A DNA stretch of 64,000 nucleotides from Acanthosepion esculentum (taxonomy: Eukaryota; Mollusca; Cephalopoda; Sepiida; Sepiidae), in the NCBI GenBank assembly GCA_964036315.1, contig OZ038517.1:15254013-15318012 (forward strand), read 5' to 3'. Both the position numbers and the translations under genes were made by a program. Shown here piece after piece: positions 46,801-59,407 of the stretch. The notes beneath the pieces were generated by a model. The model worked only from the letters and a program-made list of their open reading frames with translations, searched no databases and was not told the origin of the DNA. Each line of letters begins with the position of its first letter. Within the stretch, counting starts at the first letter, position 1.

Positions 46801-49800
46801 CAATAATAAGATGGAATGAAACTAGTAAGAAAATAATAGGAATAATGATGAGTGGATGTGGCCAGAGGGTTGGGATAAAAAGAATCAATAATAAGATGGA
46901 ATCAACCTAGTAATAATATAATAGGAATAATGATGAGTGGATGTGGCCAGAGTGTTGGGATAAAAAGAATCAATAATAAGATGGAATGAAACTAGTAATA
47001 ATATAATAGGAATAATGATGAGTGGATGTGGCCAGAGGGTTGGGATAAAAAGAATCAATAATAAGATGGAATGAAACTAGTAATAATATAATAGGAATAA
47101 TGATGAGTGGATGTGGCCAGAGGGTTGGGATAAAAAGAATCAATAATAAGATGGAATGAAACTAGTAAGAAAATAATAGGAATAATGATGAGTGGATGTG
47201 GCCAGAGGGTTGGGATAAAAAGAATCAATAATAAGATGGAATGAAACTAGTAAGAAAATAATAGGAATAATGATGAGTGGATGTGGCCAGAGGGTTGGGA
47301 TAAAAAGAATCAATAATAAGATGGAATCAACCTAGTAATAAAATAATAGGAATAATGATGAGTGGATGTGGCCAGAGGGTTGGGATAAAAAGAATCAATA
47401 ATAAGATGGAATGAAACTAGTAAGAAAATAATAGGAATAATGATGAGTGGATGTGGCCAGAGGGTTGGGATAAAAAGAATCAATAATAAGATGGAATCAA
47501 CCTAGTAATAATATAATAGGAATAATGATGAGTGGATGTGGCCAGAGTGTTGGGATAAAAAGAATCAATAATAAGATGGAATGAAACTAGTAATAAAATA
47601 ATAGGAATAATGATGAGTGGGTGTGGCCAGAGTGTTGGGATAAAAAGAATCAATAATAAGATGGAATGAAACTAGTAAGAAAATAATAGGAATAATGATG
47701 AGTGGATGTGGCCAGAGGGTTGGGATAAAAAGAATCAATAATAAGATGGAATCAACCTAGTAATAAAATAATAGGAATAATGATGAGTGGATGTGGCCAG
47801 AGTGTTGGGATAAAAAGAATCAATAATAAGATGGAATGAAACTAGTAAGAAAATAATAGGAATAATGATGAGTGGATGTGGCCAGAGGGTTGGGATAAAA
47901 AGAATCAATAATAAGATGGAATCAACCTAGTAATAAAATAATAGGAATAATGATGAGTGGATGTGGCCAGAGGGTTGGGATAAAAAGAATCAATAATAAG
48001 ATGGAATGAAACTAGTAAGAAAATAATAGGAATAATGATGAGTGGATGTGGCCAGAGGGTTGGGATAAAAACAATCAATAATAAGATGGAATCAACCTAG
48101 TAATAAAATAATAGGAATAATGATGAGTGGATGTGGCCAGAGGGTTGGGATAAAAAGAATCAATAATAAGATGGAATGAAACTAGTAAGAAAATAATAGG
48201 AATAATGATGAGTGGATGTGGCCAGAGGGTTGGGATAAAAAGAATCAATAATAAGATGGAATCAACCTAGTAATAAAATAATAGGAATAATGATGAGTGG
48301 ATGTGGCCAGAGGGTTGGGATAAAAAGAATCAATAATAAGATGGAATGAAACTAGTAAGAAAATAATAGGAATAATGATGAGTGGATGTGGCCAGAGGGT
48401 TGGGATAAAAAGAATCAATAATAAGATGGAATCAACCTAGTAATAATATAATAGGAATAATGATGAGTGGATGTGGCCAGAGTGTTGGGATAAAAAGAAT
48501 CAATAATAAGATGGAATGAAACTAGTAAGAAAATAATAGGAATAATGATGAGTGGATGTGGCCAGAGGGTTGGGATAAAAAGAATCAATAATAAGATGGA
48601 ATGAAACTAGTAAGAAAATAATAGGAATTATGATGAGTGGATGTGGCCAGAGGGTTGGGATAAAAAGAATCAATAATAAGATGGAATAAACCTAGTAATA
48701 AAATAATAGGAATAATGATGAGTGGATGTGGCCAGAGTGTTGGGATAAAAAGAATCAATAATAAGATGGAATGAAACTAGTAAGAAAATAATAGGAATAA
48801 TGATGAGTGGATGTGGCCAGAGGGTTGGGATAAAAAGAATCAATAATAAGATGGAATCAACCTAGTAATAAAATAATAGGAATAATGATGAGTGGATGTG
48901 GCCAGAGGGTTGGGATAAAAAGAATCAATAATAAGATGGAATGAAACTAGTAAGAAAATAATAGGAATAATGATGAGTGGATGTGGCCAGAGGGTTGGGA
49001 TAAAAAGAATCAATAATAAGATGGAATCAACCTAGTAATAATATAATAGGAATAATGATGAGTGGATGTGGCCAGAGTGTTGGGATAAAAAGAATCAATA
49101 ATAAGATGGAATGAAACTAGTAAGAAAATAATAGGAATAATGATGAGTGGATGTGGCCAGAGGGTTGGGATAAAAAGAATCAATAATAAGATGGAATGAA
49201 ACTAGTAAGAAAATAATAGGAATAATGATGAGTGGATGTGGCCAGAGGGTTGGGATAAAAAGAATCAATAATAAGATGGAATGAAACTAGTAAGAAAATA
49301 ATAGGAATAATGATGAGTGGATGTGGCCAGAGGGTTGGGATAAAAAGAATCAATAATAAGATGGAATGAAACTAGTAAGAAAATAATAGGAATAATGATG
49401 AGTGGATGTGGCCAGAGGGTTGGGATAAAAAGAATCAATAATAAGATGGAATGAAACTAGTAATAAAATAATAGGAATAATGATGAGTGGATGTGGCCAG
49501 AGTGTTGGGATAAAAAGAATCAATAATAAGATGGAATGAAACTAGTAAGAAAATAATAGGAATAATGATGAGTGGATGTGGCCAGAGGGTTGGGATAAAA
49601 AGAATCAATAATAAGATGGAATCAACCTAGTAATAAAATAATAGGAATAATGATGAGTGGATGTGGCCAGAGGGTTGGGATAAAAAGAATCAATAATAAG
49701 ATGGAATGAAACTAGTAAGAAAATAATAGGAATAATGATGAGTGGATGTGGCCAGAGGGTTGGGATAAAAAGAATCAATAATAAGATGGAATCAACCTAG

Positions 49801-52800
49801 TAATAAAATAATAGGAATAATGATGAGTGGATGTGGCCAGAGGGTTGGGATAAAAAGAATCAATAATAAGATGGAATGAAACTAGTAAGAAAATAATAGG
49901 AATAATGATGAGTGGATGTGGCCAGAGGGTTGGGATAAAAAGAATCAATAATAAGATGGAATGAAACTAGTAAGAAAATAATAGGAATAATGATGAGTGG
50001 ATGTGGCCAGAGGGTTGGGATAAAAAGAATCAATAATAAGATGGAATGAAACTAGTAAGAAAATAATAGGAATAATGATGAGTGGATGTGGCCAGAGGGT
50101 TGGGATAAAAAGAATCAATAATAAGATGGAATGAAACTAGTAAGAAAATAATAGGAATAATGATGAGTGGATGTGGCCAGAGGGTTGGGATAAAAAGAAT
50201 CAATAATAAGATGGAATGAAACTAGTAAGAAAATAATAGGAATAATGATGAGTGGATGTGGCCAGAGGGTTGGGATAAAAAGAATCAATAATAAGATGGA
50301 ATGAAACTAGTAAGAAAATAATAGGAATAATGATGAGTGGATGTGGCCAGAGGGTTGGGATAAAAAGAATCAATAATAAGATGGAATGAAACTAGTAAGA
50401 AAATAATAGGAATAATGATGAGTGGATGTGGCCAGAGGGTTGGGATAAAAAGAATCAATAATAAGATGGAATTAAACTAGTAAGAAAATAATAGGAATAA
50501 TGATGAGTGGATGTGGCCAGAGGGTTGGGATAAAAAGAATCAATAATAAGATGGAATGAAACTAGTAAGAAAATAATAGGAATAATGATGAGTGGATGTG
50601 GCCAGAGGGTTGGGATAAAAAGAATCAATAATAAGATGGAATGAAACTAGTAAGAAAATAATAGGAATAATGATGAGTGGATGTGGCCAGAGGGTTGGGA
50701 TAAAAAGAATCAATAATAAGATGGAATGAAACTAGTAAGAAAATAATAGGAATAATGATGAGTGGATGTGGCCAGAGGGTTGGGATAAAAAGAATCAATA
50801 ATAAGATGGAATGAAACTAGTAAGAAAATAATAGGAATAATGATGAGTGGATGTGGCCAGAGGGTTGGGATAAAAAGAATCAATAATAAGATGGAATGAA
50901 ACTAGTAAGAAAATAATAGGAATAATGATGAGTGGATGTGGCCAGAGGGTTGGGATAAAAAGAATCAATAATAAGATGGAATGAAACTAGTAAGAAAATA
51001 ATAGGAATAATGATGAGTGGATGTGGCCAGAGGGTTGGGATAAAAAGAATCAATAATAAGATGGAATGAAACTAGTAAGAAAATAATAGGAATAATGATG
51101 AGTGGATGTGGCCAGAGGGTTGGGATAAAAAGAATCAATAATAAGATGGAATGAAACTAGTAAGAAAATAATAGGAATAATGATGAGTGGATGTGGCCAG
51201 AGGGTTGGGATAAAAAGAATCAATAATAAGATGGAATGAAACTAGTAAGAAAATAATAGGAATAATGATGAGTGGATGTGGCCAGAGGGTTGGGATAAAA
51301 AGAATCAATAATAAGATGGAATGAAACTAGTAAGAAAATAATAGGAATAATGATGAGTGGATGTGGCCAGAGGGTTGGGATAAAAAGAATCAATAATAAG
51401 ATGGAATGAAACTAGTAAGAAAATAATAGGAATAATGATGAGTGGATGTGGCCAGAGGGTTGGGATAAAAAGAATCAATAATAAGATGGAATGAAACTAG
51501 TAAGAAAATAATAGGAATAATGATGAGTGGATGTGGCCAGAGGGTTGGGATAAAAAGAATCAATAATAAGATGGAATGAAACTAGTAAGAAAATAATAGG
51601 AATAATGATGAGTGGATGTGGCCAGAGGGTTGGGATAAAAAGAATCAATAATAAGATGGAATGAAACTAGTAAGAAAATAATAGGAATAATGATGAGTGG
51701 ATGTGGCCAGAGGGTTGGGATAAAAAGAATCAATAATAAGATGGAATCAACCTAGTAATAAAATAATAGGAATAATGATGAGTGGATGTGGCCAGAGGGT
51801 TGGGATAAAAAGAATCAATAATAAGATGGAATGAAACTAGTAAGAAAATAATAGGAATAATGATGAGTGGATGTGGCCAGAGGGTTGGGATAAAAAGAAT
51901 CAATAATAAGATGGAATCAACCTAGTAATAAAATAATAGGAATAATGATGAGTGGATGTGGCCAGAGGGTTGGGATAAAAAGAATCAATAATAAGATGGA
52001 ATGAAACTAGTAAGAAAATAATAGGAATAATGATGAGTGGATGTGGCCAGAGGGTTGGGATAAAAAGAATCAATAATAAGATGGAATGAAACTAGTAAGA
52101 AAATAATAGGAATAATGATGAGTGGATGTGGCCAGAGGGTTGGGATAAAAAGAATCAATAATAAGATGGAATGAAACTAGTAATAAAATAATAGGAATAA
52201 TGATGAGTGGATGTGGCCAGAGTGTTGGGATAAAAAGAATCAATAATAAGATGGAATGAAACTAGTAAGAAAATAATAGGAATAATGATGAGTGGATGTG
52301 GCCAGAGGGTTGGGATAAAAAGAATCAATAATAAGATGGAATCAACCTAGTAATAAAATAATAGGAATAATGATGAGTGGATGTGGCCAGAGGGTTGGGA
52401 TAAAAAGAATCAATAATAAGATGGAATGAAACTAGTAAGAAAATAATAGGAATAATGATGAGTGGATGTGGCCAGAGGGTTGGGATAAAAAGAATCAATA
52501 ATAAGATGGAATCAACCTAGTAATAAAATAATAGGAATAATGAAGAGTGGATGTGGCCAGAGGGTTGGGATAAAAAGAATCAATAATAAGATGGAATGAA
52601 ACTAGTAATAATATAATAGGAATAATGATGAGTGGATGTGGCCAGAGGGTTGGGATAAAAAGAATCAATAATAAGATGGAATGAAACTAGTAATAATATA
52701 ATAGGAATAATGATGAGTGGATGTGGCCAGAGGGTTGGGATAAAAAGAATCAATAATAAGATGGAATCAACCTAGTAATAAAATAATAGGAATAATGATG

Positions 52801-53120
52801 AGTGGATGTGGCCAGAGGGTTGGGATAAAAAGAATCAATAATAAGATGGAATGAAACTAGTAAGAAAATAATAGGAATAATGATGAGTGGATGTGGCCAG
52901 AGGGTTGGGATAAAAAGAATCAATAATAAGATGGAATCAACCTAGTAATAAAATAATAGGAATAATGATGAGTGGATGTGGCCAGAGGGTTGGGATAAAA
53001 AGAATCAATAATAAGATGGAATGAAACTAGTAAGAAAATAATAGGAATAATGATGACTGGATGTGGCCAGAGGGTTGGGATAAAAAGAATCAATAATAAG
53101 ATGGAATCAACCTAGTAATA
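37900..53120 (+). repeat. Highly homogeneous satellite core domain
   Basis: About 15 kb of 85-bp units nearly all carry AAAAAGAATC and GATGAGTGGATGTGGCCAG. They differ only in a small set of positions: GAATGAAACTAGTAAGAAA versus GAATCAACCTAGTAATAAA versus AATATAATAGG, and AGGGTTGGG versus AGTGTTGGG. Runs of identical GTAAGAAA units (49.9-51.7 kb) mark the most recent amplification. Confidence 0.9.
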
Positions 53121-56100
53121 AAATAATAGGAATAATGAATTGTGGATGTGGCCACAGGGTTGGGATAAAAAATAAATAATAATAAGATGGAATCAAACTA
53201 GTAATAAAATAATAGGAATAAGGAGAGTGGATGTCGCCAGAGGGTTGGGATAAAAAGCATCAACAATAAGATGGGATGAAACTAGAAAGAAAATAATAGG
53301 AATAATGAAGAGTGGATCTGACCAGAGGGTTGGGATAAAAAGCATCAATAATAAGATGAAATCAAACTAGTAATAAAATAATACGAATAAGGAAAAGTTT
53401 ATCTGGCCAGAGTGTTGGGATAAAAAGAATGAATAATAAGATGGAATCAAACTAGTAATAAAATAATAGGAATAATGAAGAGTGGATGTGGCCAGTGGCT
53501 TGGGATAAAAAGCATCAATAATAAGATGGAATCAAACTAGTAATAAAATAATAGGAATAAGGAGAGTGGATGAGGCCTGAGGGTTTTGATAAAAGAATCA
53601 ATAATAAGATGGAATCAAACTAGTAATAAAATAATAGGAATAAGGAGAGTGGATGTGGCCTGAAGGTTTTGATAAAAGAACCAATAATAAGATGGAATCA
53701 AACTAGTAATAAAATAATAGGAATAATGAAGAGTGGATCTGGCCAGTGGCTTGGGATAAAAAAGCATCAATAATAAGATGGAATCAAACTAGTAATAAAA
53801 TAATAGGAATAAGGAGAGTGGATGTGGCCAGAGGGTTAGGATAAAAAGAATCAATAATAAGATGGAATGAAACTAGTAAGAAAATAATAGGAATAATGAA
53901 GAGTGGACCTGGCCAGTGGGTTGGGATAAAAAGCATCAAAAATAAGATGGAATCAAACTAGTAATAAAATAATAGGAATAAGGAAAAGTGGATGTGGCCA
54001 GAGGGTTTTGATAAAAGAATCAATAATAAGATGGAATCAAACTAGTAATAAAATAATAGGAATAAGGAGAGTGGATGTGGCCAGAGGGTTAGGATAAAAA
54101 GAATCAATAATAAGATGGAATGAAACTAGTAATAAAATAATATGAATAATGAAGAGTGGATCTGGCCAGAGGGTTGGGATAAAAAGAATCAATAATAAGA
54201 TGGAATGAAACTAGTAATAAAATAATAGAAATAATGAAGAGTGGATGTGCCCAGTGGCTTGGGATGAAAAGCATCAATAATAAGATGGAATTAAACTAGT
54301 AATAAAATAATAGGAATAAGGAGAGTGGATGTGGCCTGAGGGTTTTGATAAAAGAATCAATAATAAGATGGAATCAAACTAGTAAGAAAATAATAGGAAT
54401 AATGAAGAGTGGATCTGGCCAGTGGCTTGGGATAAAAAAGCATCAATAATAAGATGGAATCAAACTAGTAATAAAATAATAGAATAAGGAGAGTGGATGT
54501 GGCCAGAGGGTTGGGATAAAAATAATTAATAATAAGATGGAATCAAACTAGTAATAAAATAATAGGAATAATGAAGAGTGGATGTGGCCAGAGTGTTGGG
54601 ATAAAAAGTATCAATAATAAGATGGAATCAAACTAGTAATAAAATAATAGGAATAATGATGAGTGGATGTGGCCAGAGCGTTGGGATAAAAAACATCAAT
54701 AATAAGATGGAATCAAACTAGTAATAAAATAATAGGAATAATGATGAGTGGATGTGGCCAGTGGGTTGGAATAAAAAGCATCAATAATAAGATGGAATCA
54801 AACTAGTAATAAAATAATAGGAATAATGAATTGTGGATGTGGCCAGAGGTTTGGGATGAAAATAATTAATAATAAGATGGAATCAAACTAGTAAGAAAAT
54901 AATAGGAATAATGAAGAGTGGATCTGGCCAGTGGCTTGGGATAAAAAAGCATCAATAATAAGATGTAACCAAACTAGTAATAAAAAAATAGGAATAAGGA
55001 GAGTGGATGTGGCCAGAGGGTTGGGATAAAAAGTATCAATAATAAGATGGAATCAAACTAGTAATATAATAATAGGAATAATGAAGAGTGGATGTGGCCG
55101 GAGGGTTTTGATAAAAGCATCAATAATAAGATTGATTCAAACTAATAATAAAATAATAGGAATAAGGAGAGTGGATGTGGCCAGAGGTTTGGGATAAAAA
55201 GAATCAATAATAAGATGGAATCAAACTAGTAATATTATAATAAGAATAATGACGAGTGGATGTGGCCAGAGGGTTTTGATAAAAGAATCAATAATAAGAT
55301 TGAATCAAACTAGTAATAAAATAATAGGAATAATGAAGAGTGGATGTGGCGACAGGGTTGGGATAAAAAGAATCAATAATAAGATGGAATCAAACTAGTA
55401 ATAAAATAATAGGCATAATGAAGAGTGGATGTGGCCAGTGGCTTGGGATAAAAAGCATCAATAATAAGATGGAATCAAACTAGTAATAAAAAAATAGGAA
55501 TAAGGAGAGTGGATGAGGCCTGAGGGTTTTGATAAAAGAATCAATAATAAGATGGAATCAAAGTAGTAATAAAATAATAGGAATAAGGAGAGTGGATGTG
55601 GCCTGAAGGTTTTGATAAAAGAACCAATAATAAGATGGAATCAAACTAGTAATAAAATAATAGGAATAATGAAGAATGGATCTGGCCAGTGGCTTGGGAT
55701 AAAAAAGCATCAATAATAAGATGGAATCAAACTAGTAATAAAATAATAGGAATAAGGAGAGTGGATGTGGCCAGAGGGTTAGGATAAAAAGAATCAATAA
55801 TAAGATGGAATGAAACTAGTAAGAAAATAATAGGAATAATGAAGAGTGGACCTGGCCAGTGGGTTGGGATAAAAAGCATCAAAAATAAGATGGAATCAAA
55901 CTAGTAATAAAATAATAGGAATAAGGAAAAGTGGATGTGGCCAGAGGGTTTTGATAAAAGAATCAATAATAAGATTGAATCAAACTAGTAATAAAATAAT
56001 AGGAATAATGAAGAGTGGATCTGACCAGAGGGTTGGGATAGAAAACATCAATAATAAGATGGAATGAAACTAGTAATAAAATGATAGGAATAATGAAGAG

Positions 56101-57945
56101 TGGATGTGGCCATAGTGTTGGGATAAAAAAATCAATAATAAGATGGAATCAAACTAGTAATAAAATAATAGGAATAATGATGAGTGGATGTGGCCAGAGG
56201 GTTTTGATAAAAGAATCAATAATAAGATGGAATCAAACTAGTAATAAAATAATAGGAATAATGAAGAGTGGATGTGGCCACAGGGTTGGGATAAAAATAA
56301 TCAATAATAAGATGGATTCAAACTAGTAATAAAATAATAGGAATAATGAAGAGTGGATCTGGCCAGAGGGTTTTGATAAGAAGCATCAATAATAAGATGG
56401 AATGAAACTAGTAATAAAATAATAGGAATAATGAAGCGTGGATCAGGCCAGTGGGTTGGGATAAAAAGCATCAATAATAAGATGGAATCAAACTAGTAAT
56501 AAAATAATAGGAATAAGGAAAAGTTTATCTGGCCAGAGTGTTGGGATAAAAAGAATCAATAATAAGATGGAATGAAACTAGTAATAAAATAATAGGAATA
56601 ATGAAGAGTGGATCTGGCCAGAGGGTTGGGATAAAAAGAATCAATAATAAGATGGAATCAACCTAGTAATAAAATAATAGGAATAATGATGAGTGGATGT
56701 GGCCAGAGTGTTGGGATAAAAAGAATCAATAATAAGATGGAATCAAACTAGTAATAAAATAATAGGAATAAGGAAAAGTGGATGTGGCCAGAGGGTTTTG
56801 ATAAAAGAATCAATAATAAGATTGAATCAAACTAGTAATAAAATAATAGGAATAATGAAGAGTGGATATGACCAGAGGGTTGGGATAGAAAACATCAATA
56901 ATAAGATGGAATGAAACTAGTAATAAAATGATAGGAATAATGAAGAGTGGATGTGGCCATAGTGTTGGGATAAAAAAATCAATAATAAGATGGAATCAAA
57001 CTAGTAATAAAATAATAGGAATAATGATGAGTGGATGTGGCCAGAGGGTTTTGATAAAAGAATCAATAATAAGATGGAATCAAACTAGTAATAAAATAAT
57101 AGGAATAATGAAGAGTGGATGTGGCCACAGGGTTGGGATAAAAATAATCAATAATAAGATGGATTCAAACTAGTAATAAAATAATAGGAATAATGAAGAG
57201 TGGATCTGGCCAGAGGGTTTTGATAAGAAGCATCAATAATAAGATGGAATGAAACTAGTAATAAAATAATAGGAATAATGAAGAGTGGATCAGGCCAGTG
57301 GGTTGGGATAAAAAGCATCAATAATAAGATGGAATCAAACTAGTAATAAAATAATAGGAATAAGGAAAAGTTTATCTGGCCAGAGTGTTGGGATAAAAAG
57401 AATCAATAATAAGATGGAATGAAACTAGTAATAAAATAATAGGAATAATGAAGAGTGGATCTGGCCAGAGGGTTGGGATAAAAAGAATCAATAATAAGAT
57501 GGAATCAACCTAGTAATAAAATAATAGGAATAATGATGAGTGGATGTGGCCAGAGTGTTGGGATAAAAAGAATCAATAATAAGATGGAATGAAACTAGTA
57601 ATAAAATAATAGGAATAATGAAGAGTGGATGTGGCCAGAGGGTTGGGATAAAAAGAATCAATAATAAGATGGAATGAAACTAGTAATAATATAATAGGAA
57701 TAATGAAGAGTGGATCTGGCCAGAGGGTTGGGATAAAAAGCATCAATAATAAGATGGAATGAAACTAGTAATAAAATAATAGGAATAATGAAGAGTGGAA
57801 GTGGCCAGAGGCTTGGGATAAAAAGCATCAATAATAAGATGGAATGAAACTAGTAATAAAATAATAGGAATACTGATGAGTGGATGTGGCCAGAGGGTTG
57901 GGATAAAAAGCATCAATAATAAGATGGAATTCAATTAGTATTAAA
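53120..57945 (+). repeat. Diverged right margin of the satellite array
   Basis: Units here vary in length and sequence: AATAAGGAGAGTGG, GGCCTGAGGGTTTTG, AAAAATAATTAATAATAAG, GGAAAAGTTTATCTGG. A block near 53541-53985 recurs at +1,943 bp (55484-55928), for example TGAGGCCTGAGGG at 53571 and 55514. Confidence 0.85.
55893..57592 (+). repeat. 847-bp tandem duplication inside the array
   Basis: Units 55893-56739 and 56740-57592 are head-to-tail copies. Private words such as GGATAGAAAACATC, GGCCATAGTGTTGGG and TTTTGATAAGAAGCATC recur 847 bp apart. Few differences are visible (GGATCTGACC versus GGATATGACC, AAGCGTGG versus AAGAGTGG). Confidence 0.88.
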
Positions 57946-58307
57946 TTATTTTACTAGATCGCTGAAATAAAATGTGAGAATAAGAAGCGGTCTAACTAGT
58001 AAAATATTTGTATTATATAAGAGTGTACATACATTTGAAAATCTGTAATATTATAATGTGGAAGAAACTTATTAATTAAATTTCGAAATTACTGAAATCA
58101 TATTGTTAAAATCAGTTTTTTCACACTTCAAATTTAAATTAATTATACACAGAATAAAATTAAAGCAAAAACTCTCTAGGCAACAAATACATAAGCTTAA
58201 CAGATATTACTATTTAGACAGAAGATAGAAATTGGTGAAAACATGCAGCATATGAAACGCGAAGCCGATCAGAATATGTTCTAATGTTAGAAGTTTCATG
58301 CTCTTAG

Positions 58308-58309
<2 letters not shown>
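57946..58309. other. Unannotated AT-rich flank right of the array
   Basis: Single-copy-looking AT-rich sequence after the last decayed satellite unit. No gene, RNA or mobile-element signature recognised. Confidence 0.5.
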
Positions 58310-58367
<58 letters not shown>

Positions 58368-58370
58368 AAT
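58310..58370. repeat. (TA)n-(AAT)n compound microsatellite
   Basis: About 43 bp of TA followed by about six AAT triplets. Confidence 0.95.
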
Positions 58371-58629
58371 CTCGTAAATATAAGTAATTATACTCGCCTG
58401 GAATAACCTTAGGTGTTAGGGCTTGTAAATGAACAAACCAATGCCCAACGAAAAGTAAGGGTTAAAAATAGTAAGAACTAAGAACATGTACTTGAGGCGA
58501 AAACAATCGTCCAGAATCCAAGCTCAGAGTCCAAAGAAAAAAGATCCAAATCGACTAAAGCAAAAGTAACTAAGCAAAGTTCTCAATACACTAAGTAGAG
58601 CCAATCTAACTATGAACCTAAAGAGCCAG
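58371..58629. other. Unannotated spacer
   Basis: Purine-rich, low-complexity-like plus strand with no recognisable element. Confidence 0.4.
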
Positions 58630-58630
58630 T

Positions 58631-58713
58631 CAAACGTACCTAGTTTTCACCTACGCGGATTGTCAGGGTACGCCGGCGTAATCTAATGATCAGCGTAGGT
58701 GAAACCTAGTTTG
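58631..58713. repeat. Foldback element of about 83 bp
   Basis: CAAAC, CTAG and TTCACCTACGC on the left pair with GCGTAGGTGAA, CTAG and GTTTG on the right. The centre contains a perfect 12-bp palindrome TACGCCGGCGTA (58669-58680). Arms are imperfect with a 3-4 nt indel. Confidence 0.7.
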
Positions 58714-58727
58714 CCTGTTTCTTTAGT

Positions 58728-58762
58728 TATATATACATACATATACACCCCCCCACACATAA

Positions 58763-58793
<31 letters not shown>

Positions 58794-58801
58794 TATATAT
58801 A

Positions 58802-58839
<38 letters not shown>

Positions 58840-58869
58840 CATACATATATATATATATATATATATTAT

Positions 58870-58913
<44 letters not shown>
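58728..58913. repeat. Compound TA-rich microsatellite
   Basis: TATACATACATA, a CCCCCCC run, then TA tracts broken by GCATATA and ACATACATA. The translated Ile-Tyr frames on both strands are artefacts. Confidence 0.95.
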
Positions 58914-59045
58914 CATAATGATAGGCCACGTATACTTTCTTGATATGTATATAATATCTGGATAAAATAAATGAAACAAAATTGGGTGTTTTTTTTTTTG
59001 AAAATATTTATTTCTGTATTTTTGTATATATTTATTTATTTAATA

Positions 59046-59072
59046 TTTCAGACCACCTAGGTCTTTCCTCAG
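59046..59072 (-). ncRNA. Hammerhead-like retroelement terminal motif
   Basis: The minus strand reads CTGAGGA (59072-59066), a CUGANGA core. It is followed by an extra A, a perfect AGACC/GGTCT stem with loop TAGGT, and GAAAT. The bulged A and the loss of C15.2 and a clear cleavage site make activity unlikely. It resembles degenerate PLE termini. Confidence 0.35.
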
Positions 59073-59309
59073 AAATCAAATGAGATACTGTGTTTGTGGG
59101 TTTGTTTACAGCGTTTGTTTACAGCGTTTGTCGTGAAGCGTGCATGTCACGTGATGTGCAATGCGACTTTGTTTGAATTTTTGGCGGAAGACTGATGATA
59201 GTGTCTTAAATGTTGTTTAAAAGTTTTTTTTGACCATAACTCAAGAAATATTTTAAGAAATATTTTTAACTGTTGAAATATTTATGTAGATTTAAAATAT
59301 CCACGTTAT

Positions 59310-59407
59310 GTTAATCATAAAAATGGCTTTAAATACATATATATATATATATGTATTTAAACATATATATATATATATATATATTTAAAGGCATTTTTAT
59401 GATTAAC
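59310..59407. repeat. Inverted repeat around a TA microsatellite
   Basis: The 26-bp arms 59310-59335 and 59382-59407 (GTTAATCATAAAAATG... and its reverse complement) match at 25 of 26 positions and enclose TA repeats with ATGTATTT/AAATACAT words. The right arm is the 3' tail of the minus-strand SINE. Confidence 0.85.

Larger units (their letters stand above)
10181..57945 (+). repeat. 85-bp satellite array, about 47.8 kb and about 560 units
   Basis: All units are in one orientation with a dominant period of 85 bp, for example TGGGATAAAA at 41941 and again at 42026. A unit reads, in order, GGGTTGGGATAAAAAG, (A/C)ATCAATAATAAGATGGAA, a variable T(G/C)AAACTAGTAA, (T/G)AAAATAATAGGAATAATGA, then (A/T)GAGTGGAT(G/C)TGGCCAGA. 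The consensus is about 32 percent G+C with about 23 G to 4 C on the plus strand. Variants of 84 bp (TTTTGATAAAAG) and 86 bp (extra A) occur. I found no foreign insertion in the array. The array ends in a decayed half unit near 57945. It is a satellite, not a gene, and no CRISPR-like spacers exist between units. Confidence 0.98.

Noticed and set aside
37900..53120. Hammerhead ribozyme in the satellite (TGATGA and GAAACTAGT both occur in many units)
   Set aside because: The C before TGATGA is absent, the sequences that would form helices I and II are not complementary in either circular order, and GAAAC is missing from a large share of units. Shared words with the PLE hammerhead at 3890-3956 are probably chance.
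10181..57945. CRISPR array or bacterial-type repeat-spacer system
   Set aside because: Units are contiguous 85-bp satellite monomers with no unique spacers, no cas-like genes and a eukaryotic retroelement context.
10181..57945. CENP-B box
   Set aside because: No TTCG...CGGG-type word is present in the unit; a centromeric role cannot be argued from this motif.
58680..58720. Hammerhead core CTAATGA...GAAAC on the plus strand
   Set aside because: The invariant G5 is A and no helix II can form between the two core pieces.
58699..58965. Ile-Tyr-rich ORFs on both strands
   Set aside because: Translations of TA microsatellites; the same applies near 5010, 61100, 61650 and 62070.
59148..59215. CTGATGA word on the plus strand near 59190
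   Set aside because: No GAAAC follows at a usable distance and no helices pair.
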